Shown here in pieces: positions 6,728 through 15,201 of a DNA stretch of 35,521 bases. The stretch is from DATBDE01 sp036270095 (lineage in GTDB: Bacteria; Actinomycetota; Thermoleophilia; Solirubrobacterales; Solirubrobacteraceae): assembly GCA_036270095.1 (NCBI GenBank), contig DATBDE010000139.1, positions 1 to 35,521 on the forward strand. The letters are read 5' to 3'. The position numbers and the translations under genes were made by a program. The notes beneath the pieces are model-generated. The model saw only the letters and a program-made list of their open reading frames with translations, was not told the DNA's origin and searched no databases. Position 1 is the first letter of the stretch, and the number at the start of each line of letters is the position of its first letter.

Positions 6728-7276
6728 TTAGCGTCCGCGTCCGATGGCCGCCACCGCAGTGCCCGCAGCGCCGCCGATGAGCGCCCCCACGACGACATCG
6801 CCCGGGTAGTGGACGCCCGTGTGGACGCGCGAGTAGGCGACCAACGCCGCCATGAGGCGCAGGGGCAGGTCGACGGCCAGGCTCGAGTTCCCGGCCGCGG
6901 TCGCGAAGGCGAAGGCCGAGGCCGAGTGGCCGGAGGGGAACGAGGAGGAGATCGGCATGCGCACGTGCCGGGCCTCGGGGACCTCGGTGCGGTCGGGGCG
7001 GCGCCGGCGGCTGAGCAGCTTGACCCCCAGGTTCACCCCGCCCGAGGCCAGGGCGATGGCGGCCAGCCCGCGCACCGCCGCGCCGCGGCCCTGCCGGCCG
7101 CCGGCCACGGCCAGCCCCGCGGAGCAGGTCAGCCACAGCTTCGAATGGTCGGCGAAGCGCGACAGCGTGGCCAGCTCGCGGTCCAGCGACGGCGTCGGCG
7201 TGCGCGCGATCGCGTCGTAGATCGCGTGGTCGACGGCGTTGGCCTCGCGGAAGGTGGCCCGGACGCGTTCTCGCAC
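6728..7276 (-). CDS. PAP2-family membrane phosphatase
   Basis: About 182 residues carry all three phosphatidic acid phosphatase type 2 signatures: KLLSRRRRPDR, FPSGHSASAFAFA, and SRVHTGVHYPGDVVVG with the catalytic His and the assisting Asp. Hydrophobic stretches around each motif suggest a small membrane protein acting on lipid phosphates such as phosphatidate or undecaprenyl diphosphate. The divergent neighbour is a lipid-kinase-like protein, so both may act on membrane lipids. The GTG at 7276 follows a TAGCGT box by 7 nt. GTG 7285 is the next longer option but would overlap that box. Substrate is not determined by the sequence. Confidence 0.85.
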   Translation of the reverse strand: MRERVRATFREANAVDHAIYDAIARTPTPSLDRELATLSRFADHSKLWLTCSAGLAVAGGRQGRGAAVRGLAAIALASGGVNLGVKLLSRRRRPDRTEVPEARHVRMPISSSFPSGHSASAFAFATAAGNSSLAVDLPLRLMAALVAYSRVHTGVHYPGDVVVGALIGGAAGTAVAAIGRGR

Positions 7277-7283
7277 GTCTGCC

Positions 7284-7289
7284 ACGCTA
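7284..7289 (-). promoter_or_regulatory. -10 box TAGCGT of the PAP2 gene
   Basis: TAGCGT lies 7 nt before GTG 7276. On the opposite strand the adjoining TACCCG (7288-7293) lies 6 nt before ATG 7300 of the lipid kinase, so the two promoters appear to overlap. Confidence 0.45.
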
Positions 7290-7299
7290 CCCGGCCGAG

Positions 7300-8616
7300 A
7301 TGAAACGGGTTCTCGCACTCGTCGCCCTGTTGGCCTGGGTCGGCACTCTGGCGGTGCTGGTCGTGCTCGCGGTCAACCACACGGTCGAGGCCCTCGGCGC
7401 GCTGGCCTGCACGGGGGTGGCGTCGGCCGCGGGGTGGCTGGCGCTCACCCACCGCGGGTTCGCGCGCGGGCTCGGCGCCGTCGTCGCGGTGCTGGCCGTG
7501 GCGGGCGCACTGGCCATCCTCATCGGCGACGGAGCCTTCGTGACCCTGGTCATCTACGTGGTCGCGGTGGTGCTGGCCTCCGGCGCCACGACGCTCGCCC
7601 TGGCCCGGAGCGGCCCCGCCCCGTTCTGGACGCCGCTGCCCGCACCCGGCCGCCCGGTGCTGATCATGAACCCGTGGTCGGGCGGCGGGAAGGTCGACAA
7701 GTTCAACCTGCCTGAGGAGTGCCGCCGGCGCGACATCGAGCCCGTCGTGCTCAAGAGGGGAGACGAACTGCGCCAGCTCGCGCTGGACGCCGCCGACGGC
7801 GGGGCGGGCGTGCTGGGCATGGCCGGCGGGGACGGGTCGCAGGCGATCGTGGCCCAGGTGGCGATGGAGCGCGGCCTGCCCTACGTGTGCGTCCCGGCGG
7901 GGACGCGCAACCACCTGGCGCTGGACCTCGGCGTCGACCGGGACGACGTCGTCGGCGCCCTCGATGCCTATGGCGACGAGGGGCTCGAGCGCCGCATCGA
8001 CCTGGCGACGATCAACGGCTCCGTCTTCGTGAACAACGTCTCGCTCGGCGTCTACGCCAGCATCGTGCAGTCCGACCACTACCGGGACGACAAGCTCGGC
8101 ACGACGCTGCGCATGCTCCCCGATCTGCTCGGCCCCGAGGCCGAGCCCTTCGACCTGCGCTTCGCCGCCCCCGACGGCGACGACAACGCGACGGCGGACC
8201 TGCTCATGGTCTCCAACGGGCCCTATCGCCTCGACCGCCTGTTCGGCATGGGCACGCGGCCGCGGATGGACTCCGGCGTGCTCGGGATTGTCGCGGTGCG
8301 CATCGCCGGACCGCGCCAGGCGGCCGAGTTCCTGGCCATGGAGAGCACCGGCACGGTCTCCCGCTTCCCGGGCTGGCGGACGTGGACGGCCAAGGAGTTC
8401 GTCATCACCGCCGACCAGCCGGTGCCCGCCGGTGTCGACGGGGAGGCGCTCAGCCTCGACCCACCGCTGCGCTTCGTCACCCACCCCGACGCCCTGCGCG
8501 TGCGGATCTCACCCCACCATCCGGGCGTCTCGCCCTCGACCGAGATGCCCACCAGCGCCGTCGACGCGGTCGGCGCGCTGGGACGCGCCGCATTCGGGCG
8601 CGCCCCCGCCGGGTAG
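7300..8616 (+). CDS. Diacylglycerol kinase family protein with N-terminal membrane domain
   Basis: This 438-residue protein has about four hydrophobic helices in residues 1-102. A DAGK catalytic domain follows, with a nucleotide-binding loop (MNPWSGGGK, 123-131), GGDGS at 176-180 in place of the common GGDGT, and PAGTRNHLALDLG at 199-211. The second lobe holds NNVSLGVYA and DGE (GVDGEALSLDP). Family members phosphorylate diacylglycerol, sphingoid bases or related lipids with ATP. The four-helix N-terminus is unlike soluble DgkB. It diverges from the PAP2 phosphatase across 23 bp, so a lipid kinase and a lipid phosphatase may be controlled together. The ATG follows TACCCG-GCCGAG, close to the leaderless layout. 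Confidence 0.85.
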   Translation: MKRVLALVALLAWVGTLAVLVVLAVNHTVEALGALACTGVASAAGWLALTHRGFARGLGAVVAVLAVAGALAILIGDGAFVTLVIYVVAVVLASGATTLALARSGPAPFWTPLPAPGRPVLIMNPWSGGGKVDKFNLPEECRRRDIEPVVLKRGDELRQLALDAADGGAGVLGMAGGDGSQAIVAQVAMERGLPYVCVPAGTRNHLALDLGVDRDDVVGALDAYGDEGLERRIDLATINGSVFVNNVSLGVYASIVQSDHYRDDKLGTTLRMLPDLLGPEAEPFDLRFAAPDGDDNATADLLMVSNGPYRLDRLFGMGTRPRMDSGVLGIVAVRIAGPRQAAEFLAMESTGTVSRFPGWRTWTAKEFVITADQPVPAGVDGEALSLDPPLRFVTHPDALRVRISPHHPGVSPSTEMPTSAVDAVGALGRAAFGRAPAG

Positions 8617-8619
8617 CGT
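8614..8619 (+). promoter_or_regulatory. -10 box TAGCGT of the BrkB-family gene
   Basis: TAGCGT lies 7 nt before GTG 8627. Its TAG is the stop codon of the lipid kinase gene. Confidence 0.5.
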
Positions 8620-8626
8620 CCGGTAC

Positions 8627-9469
8627 GTGCAACGCCTGCGGCGGATCGCCCGCGAAATCGGGCGCTTCTACTGGGGCTCGGGCCTGTGCGACGACGTGCC
8701 CGCGCTCGCGTGGACGCTCGTGGTCACCCTGGTGCCGCTGGCCCTGGGCCTGGGCGCGCTGGCCACCGTGATCTTCGACAAGGGCGCGGTGCGCGCGTTC
8801 GCGGAGAAGGCGGCCAGCGTGTTCCCGGCCGAGGTCCACCACCAGGTCGTGTCGCTCGTGCTCGACACGCGCAAGAACACCCCGCTGCTGATCACGCTCG
8901 CGGTGATCGTGATGGTGTGGACCGGCTCGGGCGCGGTCGGCGTGATTGAGCGCTGCCTGTCGCGGCTGCTGCAGTTCCCCCGCGGCGGCGTGGTCAAGCG
9001 CAAGGCGCGCCACATCGGCCTCGCGGCCGGACTCGTCATCGTGATCGCGTCGATGACCGTGGTGGTCACCGAGACCACGACCCTGCGGCACTCGCTCGGC
9101 CTGGACGGCTGGGTGGCGAGCGTGATCGGCCTGCCTGCGCTCGGGGTGATCACGGTGGTGATCTGCGCCGTTCTCTACCGCCTCGCCCCGACGGGCCGCG
9201 TGCCCTGGCGCGCCGCCTTCGCCGGCGGCCTGCCCGCCGGGATCGTGCTGCTGCTCACCCCGACGGTGGTCCGCTACTACATGACCGAGGTCGCCGGCAG
9301 CAGCGCGATCGGCGTGTTCCTGGTGCTGATCGGGGTGCTGGTGACCTGCTACGCGGCCGCCCTCGCGCTGATCGTCGGGGCGGGGTTCACGGCGCGCGTG
9401 GCGCTTGGCCGCACGCTCCCCGATGTGCAGCCCGACAGTGTTTACCCTGCCGGGCAATCGCCCCTGTAG
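8627..9469 (+). CDS. YihY/BrkB-family inner membrane protein
   Basis: This 280-residue membrane protein has about six hydrophobic helices in the YihY/BrkB pattern: FYWGSGLCDDVPALAWTLV near the N-terminus, then LVPLALGLGALATVIF, a linker with conserved VIERCLSRL, and terminal helices with YRLAPTGRVPWRAAFAGG, where the R/P-rich loop is typical. The family is annotated as ribonuclease BN in error or as virulence factor BrkB, and its real function is unsettled. GTG 8627 is selected because TAGCGT (8614-8619) ends 7 nt upstream. The first three bases of that box are the stop codon of the lipid kinase gene. Confidence 0.85.
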   Translation: MQRLRRIAREIGRFYWGSGLCDDVPALAWTLVVTLVPLALGLGALATVIFDKGAVRAFAEKAASVFPAEVHHQVVSLVLDTRKNTPLLITLAVIVMVWTGSGAVGVIERCLSRLLQFPRGGVVKRKARHIGLAAGLVIVIASMTVVVTETTTLRHSLGLDGWVASVIGLPALGVITVVICAVLYRLAPTGRVPWRAAFAGGLPAGIVLLLTPTVVRYYMTEVAGSSAIGVFLVLIGVLVTCYAAALALIVGAGFTARVALGRTLPDVQPDSVYPAGQSPL

Positions 9470-9472
9470 GGT
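9467..9472 (+). promoter_or_regulatory. -10 box TAGGGT upstream of the protease gene
   Basis: TAGGGT begins with the stop codon of the BrkB-family gene. Transcription near 9480 would give a leader of about 30 nt with GGAGG before ATG 9510. TTTACC about 20 nt upstream is a poor -35. Confidence 0.4.
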
Positions 9473-9509
9473 CGCGACGCAGACCGGAAGGACGACTGGA
9501 GGTTGGGAC

Positions 9510-12476
9510 ATGCGGTGGGCTGGCGGCGCAAGGTCGCGTCTTGTTGCGGGTGGGGCGGCTGCCCTCGCGATCCTCGTGGTGGCGGTTCCCGCTGCGGCGC
9601 AGGCCCAGGACTCGGCGGCGCACTCGCGCAACGCGTGGCACCGCACGGCCCAGCGTGGACCGGCGCCGGGTCAGCCGGTCGCCGTTGACCCGACCGACTT
9701 CACCTCCTTCAACCTGGACCGGACGGCGCTCGCTGCTGAGGCCCGGCAGGCACCGCCCACGGGCGCGGTCTCGCCCGTCGTCCTCTCGATCCCCAAGCCG
9801 GATGGGAGCTTCGCTCGCTTCGACGTCACGCGCGGCACCACGTTGTCGCCTGAGCTGGCGGCCCAGCACCCCGATATCCGGGACTACGTCGGGACCGGCG
9901 TGGATGACCCGTCGGCGAGCCTCAGCTTGGTGATTTCGCCCGAGGGGGCGTACGCGGCGATTCGCGGCAGCGACGGGACGAGCTACGTCGAGCCTCGCTA
10001 CCGCGACGACGCGACGATGCACGTGGCCTTCGCGCGCCAGGATTTGCCGAACCCGGCGCCGTTCCACGAGGACGAGGCGATAGCACGGCAGCTCGAGACC
10101 TCGCTGCCGCCCTCGGCTCTCCGCCCCGGCCCAGGCGACACCGTGCCGCTGCGGACGTACCGGCTCGCGCTGATCAACGACCCGGCCTACGCCAACTTCT
10201 TCGGGGGCAGCGATGCCCAGGTCCTGGCGGCCAAGACCGCGCTGATGGCCCGCGTCAACCAGATCTACCGGCAGGACCTGGGCATCACGATGCAGCTGAT
10301 CCCGCAGACCGACGCTCTGAACCTCAACACCGACGCCAAGGCGATCCAGCCGGGCGGTCCGTGCGGCGGCGCCGCCTGCTACACCGCCGGGCAGCTGGAC
10401 CGGTGCAACGATCCGACGCTGATCCAGACGACGATCGTGCTGGGCCAGATCGTCGGCGCGCGCAACTACGACATCGGGCACCTGGCGCTGGGAGGCAACG
10501 GCGGCGGGCTCGCAGCCGCCGGCGTGGGAGACGCGCTGAAGGCCGAGGGCTGCACCGGCTCCGAGAACCCCATCGGCGACGCGTGGGGGGTCGACTTCGT
10601 CGCTCACGAGATGGGGCACCAGTTCGACGCCTCCCACACCTGGAACGGAACCCGGGGCGGCTGCACCAACGCCAACCGGGTCGCTGCCACCGCGGTGGAG
10701 CCGGGGTCGGGATCGACGATCATGGGATACGCCGGGCTCTGCGACGACGACAACCTCCAGCCGCACACGGACCCGTACTTCTCCCAGCAGTCGCAGGAGC
10801 AGATCTACGCCTGGGTCGACGCGCCGGGCGACAGCCGAGAAAGACCGCCGCTCTCGTCGGTGCAGCGCGTGTCGCTGAGGGACTTCAACGGCGTCGACAG
10901 CTTCGACATCTCCTCGGGCGGCGGGCAGCCCGAGACGATCACCAACGGCACGAACTACACGCTGGACGGGATCAAGGCGGCGATCGAGGCGGCGATCGGC
11001 GCAAACAAGACCGTCACCGTGACGAACTGGGAGAACCAGGACGGCGGCGCGCTTGACCAGAACGGCTTCACGGTGACCTACGACAGCGACGTGGACGAGC
11101 CGCAGCTGGCGGTCTCGAACTTCAGCGGCGGCGCGAGCGGCTTCGTGGGCGACGCGGTCGTCGGCGGCACGCGCAGGAACGGCGGCACGGAGACGGCGAC
11201 GGCCAACACGGCGCCGACGGTCCAGACCGCGCCCGGGTTCACGATCCCCGCGCGGACGCCGTTCACCCTGACGGCGACCGGCTCCGACCCCAATCCCGGT
11301 GACACCCTGACCTACCTGTGGGAGGAGCGCGACGCCGGCAACGGCCAGACGCTGGGCACCGAGCCCGGGGCGACCGGTCCGCTGTTTCGCGTCTTCGGCG
11401 TCGCCCAGCGGACCGACACCGGCGCGGTCTACAACTCGACGCCGAAGAACGCGACGACCATCAACCCGGCTCGCGACTTCCCCGACGTCGCCCAGGTCAT
11501 GGCGGACAACACCGACGCGGTCAAGGACTGCGGGCCCGTGACCACCCCCACGGGCAACGACTGCTGGTCGGAGTACCTGCCCAAGGTCAACCGGGCTATG
11601 AACTTCCGGGTCACGGCCCGGGACGGCAATGCCCAGGCCGGCGGCAATGGCTTCGCCGACACGGTGCTCACGATCAGCGGCGGGGCCGGCCCATTCCGCC
11701 TGACCTCGCAGGCGACGAACACCGACAACGGCTCGGCGACCACGCTACCCGTCACCTGGGACGTGGCGGCGACCAACGCTGCTCCGATCAACACGGGGAA
11801 CGTCCGGATCCTGCTCTCGACCGATGACGGCGCGACCTTCTCGACCGTGCTCGCCGGCTCGACGCCGAACGACGGCAGCGAGGCGGTGCCGCTGCCAGCG
11901 GGCGTCCAGACCACCACGGGGCGGATTCGCATCGAGGGCGTCGGCAACGTCTTCTACGACGTCTCGCGCGGGCAGCTTTCCTTCGACCGCACCAAGGAGC
12001 CGCCTCCGTCGGGCGGTGGCGGTGGCGGTGGCACGTCGGGTGGCGGCACGACCACCACCACGAGCACGACGACCACGCCGACCACCCCGCCGCTCCTGCC
12101 CGTCACGCCGACCGCGCCGATGAGCGCCTCGATCCGCCTCAGCGCCGCGAAGGTGCAGAACTTCCTGCGCACCGGCGTGGTCTCGGTCAAGGTCACCGTC
12201 GATCGCGACGCCGCCCTGACCGCCACCGGCGCGATCGCGCTGGGCAGGGCAAAGGCGACCTCGGCCGCGAGCCTGAAGCTGAAGTCGGCCAAGGGCAGCG
12301 CGACGGCGGGCAAGGCGACGACGCTGAAGCTCAAGCTGACCGCGCGCGACAAGACGCGGCTGCGGTCGGCCGTGCGGGCAAGGCGCACGGCGACCGCCAA
12401 GATCTCCGTGAAGGTCTCCCCGCCCGGCCTGCCGCCGACGACCGAGAAGTCAACGGTGCGCCAGAAGGGCGCCTGA
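9510..12476 (+). CDS. Secreted reprolysin-like zinc metalloprotease, multidomain
   Basis: This 988-residue protein has a signal peptide in residues 1-33 (hydrophobic run ending PAAAQAQ). A propeptide-like region follows, then a metzincin catalytic domain with zinc motif HEMGHQFDASH (His366, Glu367, His370, His376) and Met-turn Met405 (STIMGYAGLC), as in reprolysin-like M12 enzymes. Downstream lie beta-sandwich segments, including a PKD/cadherin-like piece (FTLTATGSDPNPGDTLTYLWEE). A Gly-run plus Thr-rich linker (about residues 834-865) precedes a Lys/Ala-rich tail of about 110 residues that may bind the cell surface. The ATG is preceded by GGAGG (9499-9503). Expected role: extracellular protein degradation. 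The cleavage target is unknown. Confidence 0.88.
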   Translation: MRWAGGARSRLVAGGAAALAILVVAVPAAAQAQDSAAHSRNAWHRTAQRGPAPGQPVAVDPTDFTSFNLDRTALAAEARQAPPTGAVSPVVLSIPKPDGSFARFDVTRGTTLSPELAAQHPDIRDYVGTGVDDPSASLSLVISPEGAYAAIRGSDGTSYVEPRYRDDATMHVAFARQDLPNPAPFHEDEAIARQLETSLPPSALRPGPGDTVPLRTYRLALINDPAYANFFGGSDAQVLAAKTALMARVNQIYRQDLGITMQLIPQTDALNLNTDAKAIQPGGPCGGAACYTAGQLDRCNDPTLIQTTIVLGQIVGARNYDIGHLALGGNGGGLAAAGVGDALKAEGCTGSENPIGDAWGVDFVAHEMGHQFDASHTWNGTRGGCTNANRVAATAVEPGSGSTIMGYAGLCDDDNLQPHTDPYFSQQSQEQIYAWVDAPGDSRERPPLSSVQRVSLRDFNGVDSFDISSGGGQPETITNGTNYTLDGIKAAIEAAIGANKTVTVTNWENQDGGALDQNGFTVTYDSDVDEPQLAVSNFSGGASGFVGDAVVGGTRRNGGTETATANTAPTVQTAPGFTIPARTPFTLTATGSDPNPGDTLTYLWEERDAGNGQTLGTEPGATGPLFRVFGVAQRTDTGAVYNSTPKNATTINPARDFPDVAQVMADNTDAVKDCGPVTTPTGNDCWSEYLPKVNRAMNFRVTARDGNAQAGGNGFADTVLTISGGAGPFRLTSQATNTDNGSATTLPVTWDVAATNAAPINTGNVRILLSTDDGATFSTVLAGSTPNDGSEAVPLPAGVQTTTGRIRIEGVGNVFYDVSRGQLSFDRTKEPPPSGGGGGGGTSGGGTTTTTSTTTTPTTPPLLPVTPTAPMSASIRLSAAKVQNFLRTGVVSVKVTVDRDAALTATGAIALGRAKATSAASLKLKSAKGSATAGKATTLKLKLTARDKTRLRSAVRARRTATAKISVKVSPPGLPPTTEKSTVRQKGA

Positions 12477-12477
12477 G

Positions 12478-13689
12478 CTAGATCTTGTGGCGCTGTAGCA
12501 GCTTGCGCCCGATGACCATGCGCTGGATCTCCGAGGTGCCCTCGCCGATCAGCAGCAGCGGCGCGTCGCGGTAGAGGCGCTCGATCTCGTATTCCTTCGA
12601 GTACCCGTAGCCGCCGTGGATGCGGAAGGCGTCCTCGACGACCTCCTTGCCGGCCTCTGACGCGAACAGCTTCGCCATCCCGGCCTCGAGATCGGAGCGC
12701 TCGCCGGCGTCCTTCAGCCGCGCGGCGCGCAGCGTGAGCAGGCGGGCCGCGTCGACCTTGGTGGCCATATCGGCGAGCTTGAACTGGATCGCCTGGTGCT
12801 GGGCGATCTGCTTGCCGAAGGTTTTGCGCTCCTGCGCGTAGCGGAGCCCCAGCTCGAGCGCGCGCTGGGCGATGCCGACGCCGCGGGCGGCGACGTTGAC
12901 TCGGCCCACCTCGAGCGCGTCCATCATCTGGACGAACCCCTGGCCCAGCCCGGCCTCCTCGCCGCCGAGGATGCTCTCGGCGGGGGTGTGGTAGCCGTCG
13001 AAGACGAGCTCGGTGGACTCGACGCCCTTGTAGCCCATCTTCTTGATCTTGGGGGGCACGTCGAAGCCCTTGAACGGGCCCGTGTTCTCGCCCACCCCGG
13101 GCTCCTTCTCGCAGATGAAGCAGGTCATGCCCTTGTAGGGCGGGTCCGCCTTGGGGTCGGTCTTGACCAGGGTGAAGACGATGCCGGCCAGGAGGCCGTT
13201 GGTGACCCACATCTTCGTGCCGTTGATCTCGTAGTCGCCGTCGCCGGTCTTCTCGCCGCGGGTCTTGATCGCCTGCACGTCGGAGCCGAGCTCGGGCTCG
13301 GAGAGGCTGAAGGCCGCCCGCACCTCCCCGGTGGCCATCTTCGGCAGCCAGCGCTCCTTCTGCTCGTCGGAGCCGAACTTCATGAGCAGGTACGAGCCGA
13401 TGAAGTGGGTGTTGACGATGCCGGAGATCGAGATCCAGCCGCGCGAGAGCTCTTCGACGATCATCGCGTAGGTCGTCAGGTCCAGGCCCATCCCCCCGTA
13501 CTCCTCGGGGATGGTCACGCCGAACAGCCCGAGCTCCTTCATCTGCTCGACGATCGGCTCGGGGAACGCGTCCTCGTGGTCGTAGTGCTCGGCGTTGGGG
13601 ATGATCTGCTCGTCGACGAACTGGTGGACCATCTCGGTGATGGCCTTCTGCTCGTCGGTCTTCGCGAACGGCTCGGTGGCGACGGCCAT
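12478..13689 (-). CDS. Acyl-CoA dehydrogenase
   Basis: This 403-residue flavoenzyme carries the family landmarks: EEYGGMGLD, FSLSEPELGSDV and GTKMWVTNG (FAD and substrate contacts), ERKTFGKQIAQHQAIQFKLADM, FRIHGGYGYSKEYEIERLYRDA, and the catalytic glutamate in IGEGTSEIQ. It matches the short/medium-chain and branched-chain ACAD group. Exact chain preference is not visible. It would oxidise acyl-CoA to trans-2-enoyl-CoA and pass electrons to ETF. The ATG at 13689 begins MAVATEPFAKT and has a GGAG-type ribosome site about 14 nt upstream. It converges on the protease gene with a one-base gap, and no terminator hairpin is seen between them. Confidence 0.93.
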   Translation of the reverse strand: MAVATEPFAKTDEQKAITEMVHQFVDEQIIPNAEHYDHEDAFPEPIVEQMKELGLFGVTIPEEYGGMGLDLTTYAMIVEELSRGWISISGIVNTHFIGSYLLMKFGSDEQKERWLPKMATGEVRAAFSLSEPELGSDVQAIKTRGEKTGDGDYEINGTKMWVTNGLLAGIVFTLVKTDPKADPPYKGMTCFICEKEPGVGENTGPFKGFDVPPKIKKMGYKGVESTELVFDGYHTPAESILGGEEAGLGQGFVQMMDALEVGRVNVAARGVGIAQRALELGLRYAQERKTFGKQIAQHQAIQFKLADMATKVDAARLLTLRAARLKDAGERSDLEAGMAKLFASEAGKEVVEDAFRIHGGYGYSKEYEIERLYRDAPLLLIGEGTSEIQRMVIGRKLLQRHKI

Positions 13690-13783
13690 GTGCGGGTGAT
13701 TTCTCCGGTCGGTTGGCGCTCGTGTGCTGGCCACGAGGATATCCGCGGGTTTCGCGCCCGCCCCGTAGGGATATGCCTGGTCC

Positions 13784-14767
13784 GTGGCTGTGAGGCTTCG
13801 CGCCCGCGACGGATTCGCGGGCCTCGTTCTCTGCGCCGGGCTGGCGCTCGCAGTGCCCGCCACCGCGCTCGCGATGCCGCCCTTGGTGCGCACCAACCCG
13901 GCGGCCAACGTCGGCGGGCAGTCGGCCACGCTGAAGGGGACGGTCACCCCGCGGGGCAAGACGACGGAGTTCTTCTTCGCCTACGGGACCACGAAGGGCT
14001 ACGGCCAGCGCACCCCGACCCAGACCGTCGGCGCCGGCAACGGCGCTCAGCAGGTCGCCCAGACCGTCGGCGGCCTGAGGGTCGGCACCCAGCACCACTT
14101 CCGCATCGTGGCCACGAACCCCGACGGGACGAGCAGCGGTGGCGATCGCACCTTCCGAACCCGACCGCCGGACCCGAACGCGCTCCTGCTCACCGAGCAG
14201 CCCAACCCCCTCCTGTTCGGCCACTCGGTGGCGCTCTCCGGGCAGCTGCTCGGGCCCAACAACGCCGGGGTCGGCGTGACGCTGATGGCACGCCCGGCCA
14301 GCCAGCCGACGGGGCCGTTCAGCGTCGCCGCGGGGCCCATCCCGACCGACGCCAACGGCGGCTATGGCTTCTTCGTGCTGCCGGGGATCAACACGACCTA
14401 CCACGCGGTCGCGGCCACCGCGCGCGGCACCGCCAGCGTGAACCTCAACGTGGGCGTGGTCTACAACGTCAAGCTCGGCGCGAGCCACACGCACATCCAC
14501 GCGGGTTCGGTCGTGACCTTCTCCGGGGAGGTATTCCCGACCGCCGGTGGCGTGGTCTCGATCCAGAAACTCAGCAGCCGCAGCGGCCAGTACGCGACTG
14601 TGTCCTCGGCCGGGTTGGTCGCGGCCGCGCCGGTCAACGGACTGCCCAGCGCCAAGTTCTCGCGCCGGATCCATCTGCACAGCTCCGGCAGCTTCCGGGC
14701 CGTGGTGCCCGGGACGACGGACCTCAGCGAGGGGTCCAGCGGGCGCGTCAGCGTGCACGTGTCCTGA
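13784..14767 (+). CDS. Secreted protein with fibronectin/Ig-like beta-sandwich domains
   Basis: The 327-residue product has a signal peptide (LVLCAGLALAVPATALA, about residues 14-30). A fibronectin-type segment follows: SATLKGTVTPRGKTTEFFFAYGTTKGYG...VGGLRVGTQHHFRIVATNPDGTS (about 45-117), the 'A.L.G.V.P.G..T...F.YG' pattern common in extracellular Solirubrobacterales proteins. Two further Ig-like repeats each contain a 'G..V.(L/F)SG.(L/V)' strand (HSVALSGQLL, SVVTFSGEV). No enzyme motif or cell-wall anchor is seen. A structural or adhesive surface role is likely but inferred. GTG 13784 is chosen and GTG 13790 is also possible. It diverges from the acyl-CoA dehydrogenase across 94 bp. Confidence 0.75.
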   Translation: MAVRLRARDGFAGLVLCAGLALAVPATALAMPPLVRTNPAANVGGQSATLKGTVTPRGKTTEFFFAYGTTKGYGQRTPTQTVGAGNGAQQVAQTVGGLRVGTQHHFRIVATNPDGTSSGGDRTFRTRPPDPNALLLTEQPNPLLFGHSVALSGQLLGPNNAGVGVTLMARPASQPTGPFSVAAGPIPTDANGGYGFFVLPGINTTYHAVAATARGTASVNLNVGVVYNVKLGASHTHIHAGSVVTFSGEVFPTAGGVVSIQKLSSRSGQYATVSSAGLVAAAPVNGLPSAKFSRRIHLHSSGSFRAVVPGTTDLSEGSSGRVSVHVS

Positions 14768-14773
14768 CGCGGA

Positions 14774-14779
14774 TACGCT
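14774..14779 (+). promoter_or_regulatory. -10 box TACGCT of the thioesterase-ligase operon
   Basis: TACGCT lies 8 nt before GTG 14788, just after the stop of the secreted beta-sandwich gene. Confidence 0.45.
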
Positions 14780-14787
14780 GCGCGGCC

Positions 14788-15201
14788 GTGCCGCAGCCCC
14801 CGATCACGCCCGAGCTCGCGCGCCGGACCCTTCCCGGCTCGTTCCCGGGCGACCTCGGCATCGAGCTGGTCTCGATCGCCGACGACGAGGTCCACGGCCG
14901 CCTGGAGGTCGACCGCCGCCACCTGCACCCCGGTGGCTATGTCCACGGCGGCGTGTGGGTCGCCTTCGCCGACACCGTGGCGGCCTGGGGCACGTTCCGG
15001 CACCTGCGCGAGGGCCAGGACTTCACCACCGCCGAGCTGAAGGCCAACGTGTTTGCCGCCGGCCGCGCCGGCGACACGCTCACCGCCGTCGGCGTGCCCC
15101 TGCACGTCGGGCGCCGCACCCAGACCTGGGAGGTCAAGGTGCACAAGGGCGAGAAGCTGGCCGCCCTGTTCGTTTGCACCCAGATCGTGCTGCACGCGTG
15201 A
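14788..15201 (+). CDS. PaaI-like hotdog-fold thioesterase
   Basis: This 137-residue protein contains the hotdog thioesterase signature HLHPGGYVHGGVWVAFADT, with the HGG turn at the start of the central helix, followed by the strands TAELKANVFAA and TWEVKVHKGEKLAALFVCTQ. It probably hydrolyses an acyl- or aryl-CoA thioester. Its stop overlaps the start of the acyl-CoA ligase (GTGA), so the pair likely shares a substrate pool, with the thioesterase freeing CoA from stalled products. The GTG at 14788 follows TACGCT (14774-14779) by 8 nt. The substrate cannot be told from the sequence. Confidence 0.82.
   Translation: MPQPPITPELARRTLPGSFPGDLGIELVSIADDEVHGRLEVDRRHLHPGGYVHGGVWVAFADTVAAWGTFRHLREGQDFTTAELKANVFAAGRAGDTLTAVGVPLHVGRRTQTWEVKVHKGEKLAALFVCTQIVLHA

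Noticed and set aside
9405..9509. Longer N-terminus for the metalloprotease
   Set aside because: It would overlap the BrkB-family gene, add residues before a clean signal peptide, and ignore the GGAGG site before ATG 9510.
12018..12096. Tandem repeat in the protease gene (Gly codons and ACC/ACG runs)
   Set aside because: It is an in-frame Gly/Thr-rich linker between domains and needs no explanation as a separate repeat element.
11954..14758. Long minus-strand open frame spanning the protease end, dehydrogenase and secreted protein
   Set aside because: It crosses three well-supported genes in other frames and has no coherent domain. Stop codons are scarce in GC-rich DNA.
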